Below, one piece after another: positions 1 to 8,106 of a stretch of 33,104 nt of DNA. Source of the stretch: an uncultured Desulfuromonadales bacterium (lineage in GTDB: Bacteria; Desulfobacterota; Desulfuromonadia; Geobacterales; CAIOGM01); contig CAIYUY010000343.1 in assembly GCA_903929485.1 (NCBI GenBank), positions 1 to 33,104 on the forward strand, in the 5' to 3' direction. The first letter of the stretch is position 1. Every line of letters starts with the position of its first letter. Below the pieces are notes generated by a model. It did no database searches, was not told the DNA's origin, and saw nothing but the letters and a program-made list of their open reading frames with translations. A program made the position numbers and the translations under genes.

Positions 1-4
1 AAAA

Positions 5-526
5 GTGACAGGTAACGCGCAGCAGTTGATCATATCGGGGATCGGCGGTCAAGGGATCCTCTTCATTACCCGCCTTTTGGCCGAGACCGCCATTGCAATG
101 GGAATGGCGGTTCTCACCTCCGAGACCCACGGTATGGCCCAGCGGGGGGGGATCGTCGTCTCTCACCTGAAGATCGGCGACTTCACCAGTCCGCTGGTTC
201 GGCCGGGTCAGGCGGACGGACTCCTCTCCCTCAAAGGGGAAACGGTGCTGCTCCATAAACATTTTCTCCGACCGGAGGGGTGGAGCGTGGCCAATAGCCG
301 TAGTTCCCAGGCGGCGCGGTTTACGGTGGATGCGGATGCTGCGGCGCTTATCCTGGGTAACCCTCAGGCGGTGAACCTCATTGTCCTGGGGCGCGCCCTG
401 GCCAATTCGGGGCTTCTCTTCTGTCATCGGGAACAGGTGGAAGCGGCCTTGGTTACAAAACTGACCGCCAAGCCGAAGCTGCTGGAAGGGGCGCTGGCGG
501 CGCTGCACATCGGTATCACTGGTTAA
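5..526 (+). CDS. iorB: Indolepyruvate:ferredoxin oxidoreductase beta subunit
   Basis: Small subunit of the oxygen-sensitive enzyme that oxidatively decarboxylates aryl-2-oxoacids (from Trp, Phe, Tyr) to arylacetyl-CoA with reduction of ferredoxin in the cytoplasm. The 173-residue protein opens with the glycine-rich motif SGIGGQG (residues 11-17) and TSETHGMAQRGG, typical of the pyruvate/ketoisovalerate oxidoreductase gamma domain; the length fits IorB. The start used is a GTG four bases from the window edge, so the true start could lie further upstream. The alpha subunit (iorA) would be expected just outside the left edge. The downstream arylacetate-CoA ligase supports a role in aromatic amino-acid fermentation. 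Family assignment is firm; the exact 2-oxoacid is inferred. Confidence 0.8.
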   Translation: MTGNAQQLIISGIGGQGILFITRLLAETAIAMGMAVLTSETHGMAQRGGIVVSHLKIGDFTSPLVRPGQADGLLSLKGETVLLHKHFLRPEGWSVANSRSSQAARFTVDADAAALILGNPQAVNLIVLGRALANSGLLFCHREQVEAALVTKLTAKPKLLEGALAALHIGITG

Positions 527-595
527 ACAATTCACCACAGATGCGAATGCTTAGGGGATTCGCACCAAAGACGATACCTTGATAATTCCAAAAGT

Positions 596-667
596 TGTCA
601 ATCTGAGCGATAGAGAAGAATCTGCTTCTGTTTTAAGAGCAGTTCCTTCGCGTTGCTCAGGATGACA
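596..667. repeat. Dispersed inverted-repeat element in iorB-paaK gap
   Basis: The ends TGTCAATCTGAGC (596-608) and GCTCAGGATGACA (655-667) are an imperfect inverted repeat around a 46-bp centre. This end sequence is familiar as a dispersed intergenic repeat in many bacterial genomes. It fills most of the gap before paaK and is probably non-coding. Confidence 0.55.
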
Positions 668-772
668 GACGGTTGGTATGTTTTTTGTCTCAAATCACCT
701 TAGGGAAAGTCAAATGTACGGTTTTCTCCGTGCCTCCGTCTCCCCGTGGTAGAATTTACGGAGATTTCCTTC

Positions 773-2077
773 ATGCTGAAACGTTTTCCCCCCGTCGCCG
801 CCGATGCCGTGTCCCTGGCTGCTCACCAACTGGCTGGGTTACAGTGGACGGTGGCTCATGCGTATGAAAATTCTCCCTTCTATAAGGAACGTCTCACCGC
901 CTCCGGCATGGCTCCGTCGGAGATCCGTTCCCTTGATGATCTGGAGCGGCTTCCCTTCACCACGGCGGATGATCTGAGGGAAGAGTATCCTTTTCCGCTC
1001 CGCTGTGTCCCCTTTGAAAAACTGGTGCGGGTTCACTCCTCCACGGGCACCACCGGCAAGCGGAAGATGCTCTGTTATACGCAAAAGGACATCGACGACT
1101 GGGCGGAAATGTTCGGTCGCTGCTATGAGTTGGCGGGGCTTACGGCAGCGGATCGGGTGCAGATCTGCGTGGGGTACGGTCTTTGGACCGCGGGGATCGG
1201 CTTCCAGTTGGGGTGTGAACGGTTCGGCGCCCTGGCCATACCGGTTGGGCCGGGGAATCTGGAGATGCAGGCCGGATTTCTGGTGGATCTGCAGACCACG
1301 GTGGTTTGCTGCACCGCCTCCATGGGGCTTCTCCTGGCGGAAGAGGTGCAGAAACGGGGTTTAAGGGATAAGATCGCCGTGCGCAAGGTTATCCTGGGCG
1401 CCGAACGCTCCAGCGACGCCATGCTGACCAAGATCCGTGACGCCCTGGGGGCCGAGTCGGTTCATGATATCCCTGGACTCACGGAGCTCTACGGTCCCGG
1501 CATCGGCCTTTCTTGCGCTCATCCCGGGGCCGGCGGCGCAATCCACTACTGGGCCGACTACTACATCCTGGAGGTCATCAATCCCGAAACTCTCCTGCCG
1601 GTTTCACCCGGCCAGGTGGGGGAGATGGTGGTGACTTCGTTGTGCAAGGAAGGGGCGCCGTTGATCCGCTACCGTACCCGGGACCTGACCCGACTGATCC
1701 CGGGAGCATGCCCCTGTGGCTGCACCCTGCCGCGCCATGACCGGATTCTCGGCCGTTCCGATGATGTGGTCATCTTCCGGGGGGTCAACATCTACCCCGG
1801 TCAGATCGACGAGTTGCTGGCCACGGTTCCCGGTCTTGGGAGTGAATTCCAGGTGGTGTTGGATCATCGGCCCGACGGTAAGGATTACATGACCATCCGG
1901 ATCGAACGGGCCGAGGGTACTCCCTCCACCTGTGATTCTCCCATGACCAAGGCCATTTCTTCTGTTATTAAACACAAACTTATGGTCTCCTGCGAGACGG
2001 AGATCCTCTCCTATGGCGAACTTCCCCGTTCTGAACGGAAAACCAGGAGGATGTTCGACAATCGTCGGTTCGAGTGA
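773..2077 (+). CDS. paaK: Phenylacetate-CoA ligase family (AMP-forming)
   Basis: Cytoplasmic adenylate-forming enzyme that activates an arylacetate (phenylacetate or indoleacetate) to its CoA thioester with ATP, or makes ATP in the reverse direction. The 434-residue product is the usual PaaK size. Visible motifs are the phosphate loop SSTGTTGKRK (89-98), TELYGPG (about 237-243), the hinge region IRYRTRDLT (298-306), a Cys cluster CPCGC (313-317) and GRSDDVVIFRGVNIYP (327-342). ATG 773 is preferred to a GTG at 746 because GGAG lies nine bases upstream and the protein then begins in the family's usual way. It follows iorB after a repeat-containing gap, so the pair probably serves aromatic amino-acid breakdown with energy gain; which acid is used cannot be seen. 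Confidence 0.85.
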   Translation: MLKRFPPVAADAVSLAAHQLAGLQWTVAHAYENSPFYKERLTASGMAPSEIRSLDDLERLPFTTADDLREEYPFPLRCVPFEKLVRVHSSTGTTGKRKMLCYTQKDIDDWAEMFGRCYELAGLTAADRVQICVGYGLWTAGIGFQLGCERFGALAIPVGPGNLEMQAGFLVDLQTTVVCCTASMGLLLAEEVQKRGLRDKIAVRKVILGAERSSDAMLTKIRDALGAESVHDIPGLTELYGPGIGLSCAHPGAGGAIHYWADYYILEVINPETLLPVSPGQVGEMVVTSLCKEGAPLIRYRTRDLTRLIPGACPCGCTLPRHDRILGRSDDVVIFRGVNIYPGQIDELLATVPGLGSEFQVVLDHRPDGKDYMTIRIERAEGTPSTCDSPMTKAISSVIKHKLMVSCETEILSYGELPRSERKTRRMFDNRRFE

Positions 2078-2104
2078 AATTAAAAGTAGAAAAAGGATCA
2101 AGCC

Positions 2105-3460
2105 ATGGACACGAAGATTATTCTGGGTGAGGAACATATTCCCAAGCAGTGGTATAACATCATCCCCGACATGCCGGGGCCGCTGCATCCCATTATCAAT
2201 CCTCGGACCCTCCAGCCCGCGACGCCGGAGGATATGCTGGCCATCTTTCCCATGGCCATCATTCAGCAGGAGATGTCAACGGAGCGTTGGATCGACATTC
2301 CCCATGAGGTGCGGGAGATCTATCGCCTCTGGCGGCCGTCCCCCCTTTACCGGGCGCGGCGGCTGGAACTGGCTCTTCAGACTCCCGCCAAGATCTACTA
2401 CAAGTACGAAGGGGTGTCACCGGCCGGTTCCCACAAACCCAACTCCGCCATTCCCCAGGCATGGTATAACAAGCAGGCGGGGATCCGCCGTCTGGCCACC
2501 GAGACCGGCGCCGGACAATGGGGGAGTTCACTGGCGCTGGCATGCAGTATGTTCGGCCTGGAGTGCACCGTCTACATGGTCAAGGTTTCCTGTTCGCAGA
2601 AGCCGTACCGTAAGAGCATGATGCAGCTTTGGGGCGCCCGGGTCATTCCGTCACCTTCGGAATTCACCAACTCCGGCCGCTCCATTCTGGCCCACGATCC
2701 GGAGTGTCAGGGAAGTCTGGGGATCGCCATCTCCGAGGCGGTGGAGGATGCCGCCACCCATGCCGATACCAACTATGCCTTGGGGAGCGTCCTCAATCAT
2801 GTCTGTCTCCATCAGACCGTCATCGGCCTGGAGGCCAGGGAGCAGATGAAGATCGCCGGTGACTACCCCGACGTGGTCATCGCCTGCTGCGGAGGCGGTT
2901 CAAATTTCGCCGGTCTCTCCTTCCCCTTCATCGCCGATCGAGCCGCCGGTAAAAAGGTCCGCGCCCTGGCGGTGGAGCCGGCTTCCTGCCCGACCCTGAC
3001 CAAGGGGGTCTATGCCTTCGATTATGGCGATACCGCCAAGGTCGCCCCCATCGCCATGATGTACACTCTCGGTCATGACTTCATGCCTCCGGGTATTCAT
3101 GCCGGCGGCCTCCGCTACCATGGCGAGTCGCCGCTGATTTCCCAGCTTTACCATGCCGGAGAGATCGAGGCCAACTCCTACAAGCAGAATGCCTGTTTCG
3201 AGGGGGCCATTCTATTTTCACGGAGCGAGGGGATCGTCCCGGCGCCGGAGTCGTCCCACGCTGTTCGCGCCGCCATCGACGAGGCGATCCTGGCCAAGGA
3301 GGAGGGGAAGGAGAAAACCATCCTCTTTGGTCTCTCCGGTCACGGCCAGTTGGACATGGGGGCCTACGACGCCTATCTCTCCGGCAACCTGGAGGATTAC
3401 GAATATCCCGAGGCCAAGATCAAGGAGGCCCTGGAGCGTCTGCCCCGAATCGTTCTTTAA
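2105..3460 (+). CDS. trpB2: TrpB2-type PLP enzyme, tryptophan synthase beta-like
   Basis: Pyridoxal-phosphate enzyme of the TrpB2 class, which makes tryptophan from indole and serine or phosphoserine without needing the TrpA partner in the way TrpB1 does. It has 451 residues, longer than classical TrpB, with an N-terminal extension. The PLP lysine is in [10 protein letters not shown] (Lys111), the catalytic Glu in TETGAGQWG (Glu133), and the phosphate-binding loop is CCGGGSN (261-267). It starts 27 bp after paaK and is followed by trpF and classical trpB, so all are probably co-transcribed. Beside IorB and PaaK it may recycle indole; that role is inference. The family call is strong because the extension and the loops differ from the TrpB encoded 0.7 kb downstream. 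Confidence 0.87.
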   Translation: MDTKIILGEEHIPKQWYNIIPDMPGPLHPIINPRTLQPATPEDMLAIFPMAIIQQEMSTERWIDIPHEVREIYRLWRPSPLYRARRLELALQTPAKIYYKYEGVSPAGSHKPNSAIPQAWYNKQAGIRRLATETGAGQWGSSLALACSMFGLECTVYMVKVSCSQKPYRKSMMQLWGARVIPSPSEFTNSGRSILAHDPECQGSLGIAISEAVEDAATHADTNYALGSVLNHVCLHQTVIGLEAREQMKIAGDYPDVVIACCGGGSNFAGLSFPFIADRAAGKKVRALAVEPASCPTLTKGVYAFDYGDTAKVAPIAMMYTLGHDFMPPGIHAGGLRYHGESPLISQLYHAGEIEANSYKQNACFEGAILFSRSEGIVPAPESSHAVRAAIDEAILAKEEGKEKTILFGLSGHGQLDMGAYDAYLSGNLEDYEYPEAKIKEALERLPRIVL

Positions 3461-3493
3461 TTCATGGTTCTCTGTCCCAGGGTGGATTTACTT

Positions 3494-4105
3494 ATGATTC
3501 GAGTCAAAATTTGCGGTATCACCTCCAAGGACGATGCTCTCATGGCCGTGGCGGCCGGCGCCGACGCCCTCGGTTTCGTCTTTTTCGAGAAGTCGCCCCG
3601 CGCCGTCTCCCCGCAGAAAGCCGCGGCTATCATCAGGGATCTTCCTCCTTTCATTCAGAGCGTGGGACTGTTCGTGGATGAAGACGCGGAGCTAGTAAAC
3701 TGGAGCGCGGAGTTCTGCGGCCTGGATCTGGTCCAATTGCATGGCGAGGAGGAGCCGGACTATTGTCAGGAGATCACTCGTCGGGTTATCAAAGCCTTTC
3801 GCGTCAAGGATGCCGCCAGCTTGGCCGGGGTCCATCGCTATAAGGTCGCCGGGTATCTTCTGGACGCTTGGTCGCCGTTGGCTGTTGGCGGCACTGGGCA
3901 GACCTTTGATTGGGAGCTGGCCAGGGGGGGCGGCATTGCTCCCAAGCTCATCCTTGCCGGAGGCCTCACTCCGGAAAGCGTGGCCGAGGCGGTCCGAATC
4001 GTTGTTCCCTATGCCGTTGATGTCTCCAGCGGTGTTGAGTCCCTGCCGGGACGCAAGGACCCGGACAAGGTCAGGGCATTCATCCGGCAAGCCAAAGGGC
4101 TCTGA
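3494..4105 (+). CDS. trpF: Phosphoribosylanthranilate isomerase
   Basis: Catalyses the Amadori rearrangement of N-(5-phosphoribosyl)anthranilate to CdRP, the third step of tryptophan synthesis, as a cytoplasmic TIM barrel. The 203-residue product has the expected length and motifs: VKICGIT at the N terminus (catalytic Cys7), [16 protein letters not shown], the phosphate-binding [10 protein letters not shown] and AVDVSSGVE with the catalytic Asp near the C terminus. ATG 3494 is chosen over one 30 bases upstream because the protein then begins directly at the first beta strand and an AGGGTGG site lies upstream. It sits 33 bp after trpB2 and 58 bp before trpB. Confidence 0.94.
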   Translation: MIRVKICGITSKDDALMAVAAGADALGFVFFEKSPRAVSPQKAAAIIRDLPPFIQSVGLFVDEDAELVNWSAEFCGLDLVQLHGEEEPDYCQEITRRVIKAFRVKDAASLAGVHRYKVAGYLLDAWSPLAVGGTGQTFDWELARGGGIAPKLILAGGLTPESVAEAVRIVVPYAVDVSSGVESLPGRKDPDKVRAFIRQAKGL

Positions 4106-4163
4106 CCGGTGGCGTCACTCATTTCATCTTCGGTTTCGAGTACCTTACAACTTTGGAGTTCAT

Positions 4164-5354
4164 ATGCGGTTTCCCGATAAGAATGGTCATTTCGGCGAGT
4201 TCGGAGGCAGGTACGTGCCTGAGACTCTCATGCCTGCCCTCCTGGAACTGGAGCAGGTCTACCAACAGTTCCGGCGGGATCGGGAATTCAAGCAGGAGTT
4301 TGACTACTATCTCCGCCAGTACGTGGGACGTCCCAATCCACTCTACTTCGCCGAAAAACTGACCAGCAAGCTGGGAGGGGCGAAGGTTTACCTCAAACGT
4401 GAAGATTTGAATCATACCGGCGCGCACAAGATCAACAACACCATCGGCCAGGGACTTCTTGCCAAGAGGATGGGAAAAAAGAGGGTCATTGCCGAGACCG
4501 GCGCAGGTCAGCACGGGGTGGCAACCGCGACCATTGCCGCTCTCATGGGAATGGAGTGCGAAGTTTTCATGGGGGAGGAGGATATTCAGCGCCAGTCCCT
4601 CAATGTCTTCAGGATGAAGCTCCTGGGCGCCACTGTCACCCCGGTCAGTTCCGGCACCGCCACCCTCAAGGACGCCATGAACGAGGCCATGCGCAACTGG
4701 GTCACCCATGTCGCCTCCACCTTTTATGTCATCGGCACCGTGGCCGGTCCGCATCCGTATCCTCTGATGGTGCGAGATTTTCAATCGGTCATCGGCAAGG
4801 AGGTTCGGACCCAGCACAAAAAGGTAGAGGGACGTCTCCCTGACATTCTTGTGGCGGCTGTGGGGGGGGGGAGTAATGCCATGGGGCTCTTCTATCCCTT
4901 TCTCAATGACCGGGAAGTTAAACTGGTGGGTGTGGAGGCAGCCGGTTACGGTATTGATTCGGGCAAGCATGCCGCACCGCTCTGCGCGGGAAGCGTGGGG
5001 GTTCTTCACGGAAACAAGACCTATCTCCTTCAGGACCGGTTCGGCCAGATTGCCCATGCCCATTCCATCTCCGCCGGGCTGGACTATCCTGGTGTGGGTC
5101 CTGAACATGCATGGCTCAAGGATACCGGGCGGGCCGAATATGTCTCCGTCACCGACGATGAGGCGCTGGCGGCGTTTACCATTCTCACGAGGGAGGAGGG
5201 GATCATGCCGGCCCTGGAGTCTGCCCATGCCATTGCCCATGTCATCAGGCTGGCCCCGACCCTTTCACCGGATACTACGATTGTAGCTTGTCTCTCCGGA
5301 CGGGGTGACAAGGATATTCATACGGTTGCTGAAATAATGGGTGTGAAATTGTAG
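4164..5354 (+). CDS. trpB: Tryptophan synthase beta chain (TrpB1)
   Basis: Condenses indole and serine to tryptophan with PLP; normally in an alpha2-beta2 complex with TrpA. It has 396 residues, the normal length, beginning at ATG 4164, which has GGAG five bases upstream; an open frame extends far upstream through trpF but is not coding. Key residues are Lys89 in NHTGAHKIN (Schiff base), Glu111 in ETGAGQHG and the PLP phosphate loop GGGSN (234-238). It is the last trp gene here: no trpA follows, the next gene being an envelope lipoprotein. trpA must be elsewhere, or the enzyme works with external indole. Identity is not in doubt. Confidence 0.97.
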   Translation: MRFPDKNGHFGEFGGRYVPETLMPALLELEQVYQQFRRDREFKQEFDYYLRQYVGRPNPLYFAEKLTSKLGGAKVYLKREDLNHTGAHKINNTIGQGLLAKRMGKKRVIAETGAGQHGVATATIAALMGMECEVFMGEEDIQRQSLNVFRMKLLGATVTPVSSGTATLKDAMNEAMRNWVTHVASTFYVIGTVAGPHPYPLMVRDFQSVIGKEVRTQHKKVEGRLPDILVAAVGGGSNAMGLFYPFLNDREVKLVGVEAAGYGIDSGKHAAPLCAGSVGVLHGNKTYLLQDRFGQIAHAHSISAGLDYPGVGPEHAWLKDTGRAEYVSVTDDEALAAFTILTREEGIMPALESAHAIAHVIRLAPTLSPDTTIVACLSGRGDKDIHTVAEIMGVKL

Positions 5355-5456
5355 AATTATTCCGCATGGTTCAGTTTTTTCACATGAACAGTTGACATTG
5401 AAAGTTTTGTGGTGTAGGGTGCGTTTCATCACGTAGGAATCCTCCATCGGAAAACT

Positions 5457-6101
5457 ATGAAAATGATCGCCATCCCTATCCTTGCCTGTATGCTGATCCT
5501 GATGTCATGTGACCAGACGCATGTTCAGCAGGCTCAGATCCCCATAAAGGCTGCGGAATCCGAGCTGGACAGAGAGATTCGGCAGGTGATGGAGAAAGGG
5601 ATCGACCTGGAGGAACGTAAACGCCAGGTCCCTGCCATAGCGGAAGTCTTTGGTCGACGCGCCGATAAGAAGCGGGCGCGCTGGCTGGCGGCGCTCTGTT
5701 ACTTCAAGAGCCTGGGAACCTCTCTCATGCCCATTGACTTGGCCGAGATAGCCCTGGCTGAAACCGGTTCCTACGGATTATCCGCGGATCTGGTCTCCAA
5801 ATCCGGAGCCCTGGGTGTCTGGCAGCTGATGCCGCTGAGGGCAAGAAGCCATGGCTATACCCCGCAAGATATGGAGAATGACGAAAAATGCGCCGAGGCG
5901 GCCGTGCGGGAGCTGATGAACAAGCTGATCATGACCCATGGTGATCTTGAGAAGGCCAAGAAATACTACTGCGGTGTCGGTCCCCAGGCGAATGCCTACG
6001 AGGTGAAACGTCGGGAATTCCGGAGGGAGATTCTTGAGGGGGTGGAACGGCAGATGCCGAACAGCGAGGCCAAGCGGCGGGGTCTCTTCAGCAGATCCTG
6101 A
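5457..6101 (+). CDS. Lipoprotein lytic transglycosylase (SLT family)
   Basis: Predicted periplasmic, membrane-anchored muramidase-like enzyme that cleaves peptidoglycan with formation of 1,6-anhydro-muropeptides. The 214-residue protein has a short hydrophobic signal ending in the lipobox LMSC (Cys18), a linker to about residue 85, then a compact transglycosylase domain: ALAETGSYG with the presumed catalytic Glu102, SKSGALGVWQLMP (the usual GxxGLMQLMP region) and a late YYCGVG in place of the common YNxG. Asp follows the lipidated Cys, which in enterobacteria favours inner-membrane retention. It stands alone between trpB and a repeat-rich region, preceded by about 100 bp with no clear promoter. 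Confidence 0.8.
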   Translation: MKMIAIPILACMLILMSCDQTHVQQAQIPIKAAESELDREIRQVMEKGIDLEERKRQVPAIAEVFGRRADKKRARWLAALCYFKSLGTSLMPIDLAEIALAETGSYGLSADLVSKSGALGVWQLMPLRARSHGYTPQDMENDEKCAEAAVRELMNKLIMTHGDLEKAKKYYCGVGPQANAYEVKRREFRREILEGVERQMPNSEAKRRGLFSRS

Positions 6102-6183
6102 ACTGTCCTTGTCAAACAGGTTCGGAGTTTAATTGCCTGAATCTGCACATGAATCAGTCACACAGGGACGAAAATGGTCGGAG

Positions 6184-6387
6184 AAGGGGCCGTGAAGGGA
6201 AGGAGTGAGCCAACCGATGAGGATGGCTCATTATTCGTTTCTGCACGGTTTTTTCCGGATAAACCCGAAAGTTCGGCGCGCCGAACAAAGTGAGCTAACT
6301 GCTCGGAGATATACAAAAAAAAATGGCAAAAAACGTGAAAAAACGAAGCATTTCATCTGTCGGTTTTTTCATATTCTAATAATTGCC
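6184..6387. repeat. 204-bp dispersed repeat, copy A
   Basis: Matches 18192-18395 end to end in the same orientation, at roughly 80-90 percent by eye, with a few A-tract length changes. It contains a hairpin GAGCCA...TGGCTC, a perfect 16-bp palindrome GTTCGGCGCGCCGAAC (6271-6286) and A-rich tracts. Copy B abuts a transposase remnant, so this is probably the end region of an IS element left as a solo copy. A GTG-started frame runs through both copies but shifts in the A tracts, which argues against a protein. Confidence 0.8.
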
Positions 6388-6426
6388 ACAGGGTGCGATG
6401 AGAGGCGGCGCCGCAGTGAAGAGAGC

Positions 6427-6509
6427 AAGTGAGATGGGGACGAGAAGTGAGATGGGGACGTTCATGCAATTATGCGTTTCGTATGAAACGCATAATTGCA
6501 TGAACGTCC
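6427..6509. repeat. Perfect 25-bp inverted repeat with flanking tandem repeat
   Basis: Arms 6456-6480 and 6485-6509 are exact reverse complements around the loop GTAT, giving a very strong hairpin with core GCAATTATGCGTTTC. The left side carries AAGTGAGATGGGGACG twice (6427-6442, 6445-6460) with an 18-bp period; the right side carries CTCCTATCCCC twice. Beside a REP-associated transposase stub this is best read as a REP/BIME-like element. Confidence 0.75.
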
Positions 6510-6542
6510 GTCCTCCTATCCCCCCGTCCCTCCTATCCCCTA

Positions 6543-6839
6543 CAACCGGACCGGAGCGTTCCCGCAATAAAAAAACTTTCGGGTCGACCTGGGGTAGATA
6601 AGATTGTAGAGACGGTCAAAGGGGCGATTGGAGAGGAAGACAGCCTGTGGAAGAAAGTAAGCATCTATTTCTGCCACAGACACGGAGGGATGAAGCTTAA
6701 AGAGATCGGCGGGATATTCAGAATGGGCGATGCGGCGGTATCGGTGACGAGCAAGAGGCTGCTTGAGCGGGCGAAAAAGGACCGAAAGGTAAGTGCGGCT
6801 TTGGAGCAGGTCAGGGATTTGTTGATTGTTGAGCCCTGA
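6543..6839 (+). pseudogene. C-terminal remnant of REP-associated Y1 transposase
   Basis: An open frame without a usable start ends at TGA 6837-6839. Its product contains IYFCHRHGGMKLKEIGGIF, then GDAAVSVTSKRLLERAKKD, the helix-turn-helix tail found at the C terminus of many REP-associated tyrosine transposases (RAYT). The N-terminal two thirds, with the HUH and catalytic Tyr motifs, are absent; the frame fades into the inverted repeat at 6456-6509. The active enzyme would nick single-stranded REP hairpins. As it stands this is a dead fragment. Confidence rests on the tail pattern alone, so another HTH protein tail is possible. Confidence 0.6.
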
Positions 6840-6852
6840 CTCCTCGAGGGTG

Positions 6853-6884
6853 TATTTTAGGAGGGGTCGGGGGTGGTAAGGTTT
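6853..6884. repeat. 32-bp direct repeat, left copy
   Basis: Starts TATTTTAGGAGGGGTCGGGG and matches 7721-7752 with one mismatch in 32. The two copies lie on either side of the toxin-antitoxin pair. Confidence 0.75.
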
Positions 6885-6892
6885 TCTCTCTT

Positions 6893-7234
6893 CTAACCGT
6901 AAGCAGCTTCACCCGGCTCGTTTATCAACCCAGCAGTTGGTTTCTGACCGGCAAACCCGGCTTCCCTGCTGTGCTTTACGGCGACAATATAAGCGGTATC
7001 ACCTTGGATTCGATAACGAAGCACATACCCGGAAGAACCGAACGGAATGAAAATGTCATGGTAATCCGGAAGTTCTTCCACCGGTTTACCAATGCGCGGA
7101 TTCAATGCAAGGGGAGAAACTGCGATCTGAATCGTTCTGACGGCACGCCTTGCAGCGTCTACATTGTAAGGAAGGATGAAATCCCTGAGCCGTTGCAGGT
7201 CATGAATAGCTGAATCAAGCCACTCTATTTGCAT
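6893..7234 (-). CDS. ParE/RelE-family toxin
   Basis: Predicted toxin of a type II toxin-antitoxin pair; ParE members poison gyrase and RelE members cleave mRNA on the ribosome, and the sequence does not settle which. The 113-residue protein starts IEWLDSAIHDLQRLRDFI and continues with NPRIGKPVEELPDYHDIFIP, then YVLRYRIQGDTAYIVAVKHS, the helix-helix-sheet order of this fold, ending in a KHSRE segment typical of ParE. It starts within the end of the antitoxin gene (10-bp overlap), so the two are translationally coupled. The C-terminal tail after residue 95 is longer than usual. Confidence 0.82.
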   Translation of the reverse strand: MQIEWLDSAIHDLQRLRDFILPYNVDAARRAVRTIQIAVSPLALNPRIGKPVEELPDYHDIFIPFGSSGYVLRYRIQGDTAYIVAVKHSREAGFAGQKPTAGLINEPGEAAYG

Positions 7235-7509
7235 CGGGGCGGCTCAAGCTCGTTATTGGTCCCCCAGGATTCAAGCCACTTCATAACTGCATCATGGGGA
7301 ACGGATTTTCCGGTATGGCAGAACTCTTCCCAGCAGGCTACGGTTTCTTGTCGAAACTGTTCGGCGACTTCTTCCCTGTCGAGATATTGGCTAATGGCTT
7401 CCTTGGCCAACCAGTGTGGAGACCGTTTCCTGGCTTCACCCAGTTTCTGGAGACGCTCTCTTTCTTGTTGAGGCAGTTTGATTGCCATGGGTTTTATTGT
7501 CGTCTGCAT
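7225..7509 (-). CDS. RHH (CopG-like) antitoxin
   Basis: Predicted DNA-binding antitoxin that neutralises the following ParE-like toxin and represses the shared promoter. It has 94 residues. The N-terminal part MAIKLPQQERERLQKLGEA with KRSPHWLAKEAISQYLD is the strand-helix-helix pattern of ribbon-helix-helix proteins; the acidic C-terminal half would wrap the toxin. The start at 7509 is chosen over one 63 bases upstream because GGAGG precedes it by six bases. First gene of the two-gene operon. Confidence 0.8.
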   Translation of the reverse strand: MQTTIKPMAIKLPQQERERLQKLGEARKRSPHWLAKEAISQYLDREEVAEQFRQETVACWEEFCHTGKSVPHDAVMKWLESWGTNNELEPPRCK

Positions 7510-7682
7510 ATACGTTGCCTCCAGGTAGTGCTTGGTAGTGATGAGTATTACTTTTTCAGGAGGGTCTGTCAATCACTCATCTCTTTACACCCGCGTACAT
7601 CCGAACCAACCACCCTTTTGTGCACTTTTCGAACCACCCCCTAATCCCCTCCTGTTTGCCACTTGCTTGTTTTTCGAACCAC

Positions 7683-7752
7683 CCCCCTCCTTGTCCAAGG
7701 AGGGGGAGTCTCCCCCCTCCTATTTTAGGAGGGGCCGGGGGTGGTAAGGTTT
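7683..7752. repeat. Palindromic G/C-rich repeat and right 32-bp direct repeat
   Basis: Two adjacent hairpins: CCCCCTCCTTG/CAAGGAGGGGG (7683-7693 and 7696-7706, 2-base loop) and CCCCTCCTA/TAGGAGGGG (7714-7722 and 7726-7734). The second overlaps the 32-bp repeat shared with 6853-6884. Upstream, TTTTCGAACCACCCCC-like units occur twice (around 7625 and 7672). This is the style of dispersed intergenic repeats; no gene is seen in 7573-7750. Confidence 0.7.
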
Positions 7753-7915
7753 ACGCCTCCACCTCCGCGCCCATCTCTTCCAGTATCCCCTGCAACTCAT
7801 TCATGGCCGCTTCCAGTTCTCCTAATGCTTCTTGGGCCGGCAAGGCAGGTTCCGGCAGATCTTCCGTCGCAGTGGCGCTGTCATCCTTGAGCCAGGAGAT
7901 GTCGAGGCTGTCTCC
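7751..7915 (-). pseudogene. C-terminal fragment of type I methylase HsdM
   Basis: Read leftwards, the frame gives DSLDISWLKDDSATATEDL, then LPEPALPAQEALGELEAAMN and ends ILEEMGAEVEA-stop. The WLKDDS...LPEP pattern followed by an amphipathic helix is what many HsdM N6-adenine methylase subunits carry at their C terminus. An in-frame stop precedes it at 7916-7918 and no methylase motifs remain. It is a decayed stub, joined directly to a fragment of the restriction subunit. Identified from memory of the family only. Confidence 0.5.
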
Positions 7916-7928
7916 TCAGGGGCTTACG

Positions 7929-8090
7929 TCAAAGGAGCCTCTTCATCATCCCCTGGATGGTGGCAATGTGCAGACGGGTGTTTGCATCGGGGTGGACGTC
8001 CCCCAGCTCCTTCACATCGTAGATGTCAGGGAATTTTTGCAGCCCCTCCAAGCGGATCTCGCCCCTTGATTCCGTCCCTTGGTTCCCGTA
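7929..8090 (-). pseudogene. Internal fragment of type I restriction subunit HsdR
   Basis: The frame reads FPDIYDVKELGDVHPDANTR then LHIATIQGMMKRLL before a stop. IYDVKELGD...TRLHIATIQGM is a conserved stretch in the helicase part of HsdR, just ahead of the DEAD-type Walker B segment, which is missing. The homology stops at TGA 7929-7931 and HsdM-like sequence begins a few bases on, so one deletion appears to have fused the two genes. Upstream of about 8090 the frame is low-complexity and probably not coding. Confidence 0.55.
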
Positions 8091-8106
8091 TTCAGCTTGA
8101 AATTTA

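Noticed and set aside
1604-2188. Long minus-strand frame opposite paaK and the trpB2 start
   Set aside because: Shadow frame of two well-supported genes; product has no family pattern. The same holds for 4119-5240 opposite trpB.
3741-4163. Upstream extension of trpB through trpF
   Set aside because: The open frame has no TrpB homology before ATG 4164 and overlaps trpF completely.
6205-6432. Protein-coding reading of the 204-bp repeat (also 18213-18416)
   Set aside because: The two copies share the first part of the frame but A-tract length differences shift it in the middle, as expected for non-coding IS end sequence.
7573-7735. Short CRISPR-like array in the palindromic repeats
   Set aside because: Units are not regularly spaced, spacers are absent and the elements are hairpins of differing sequence.
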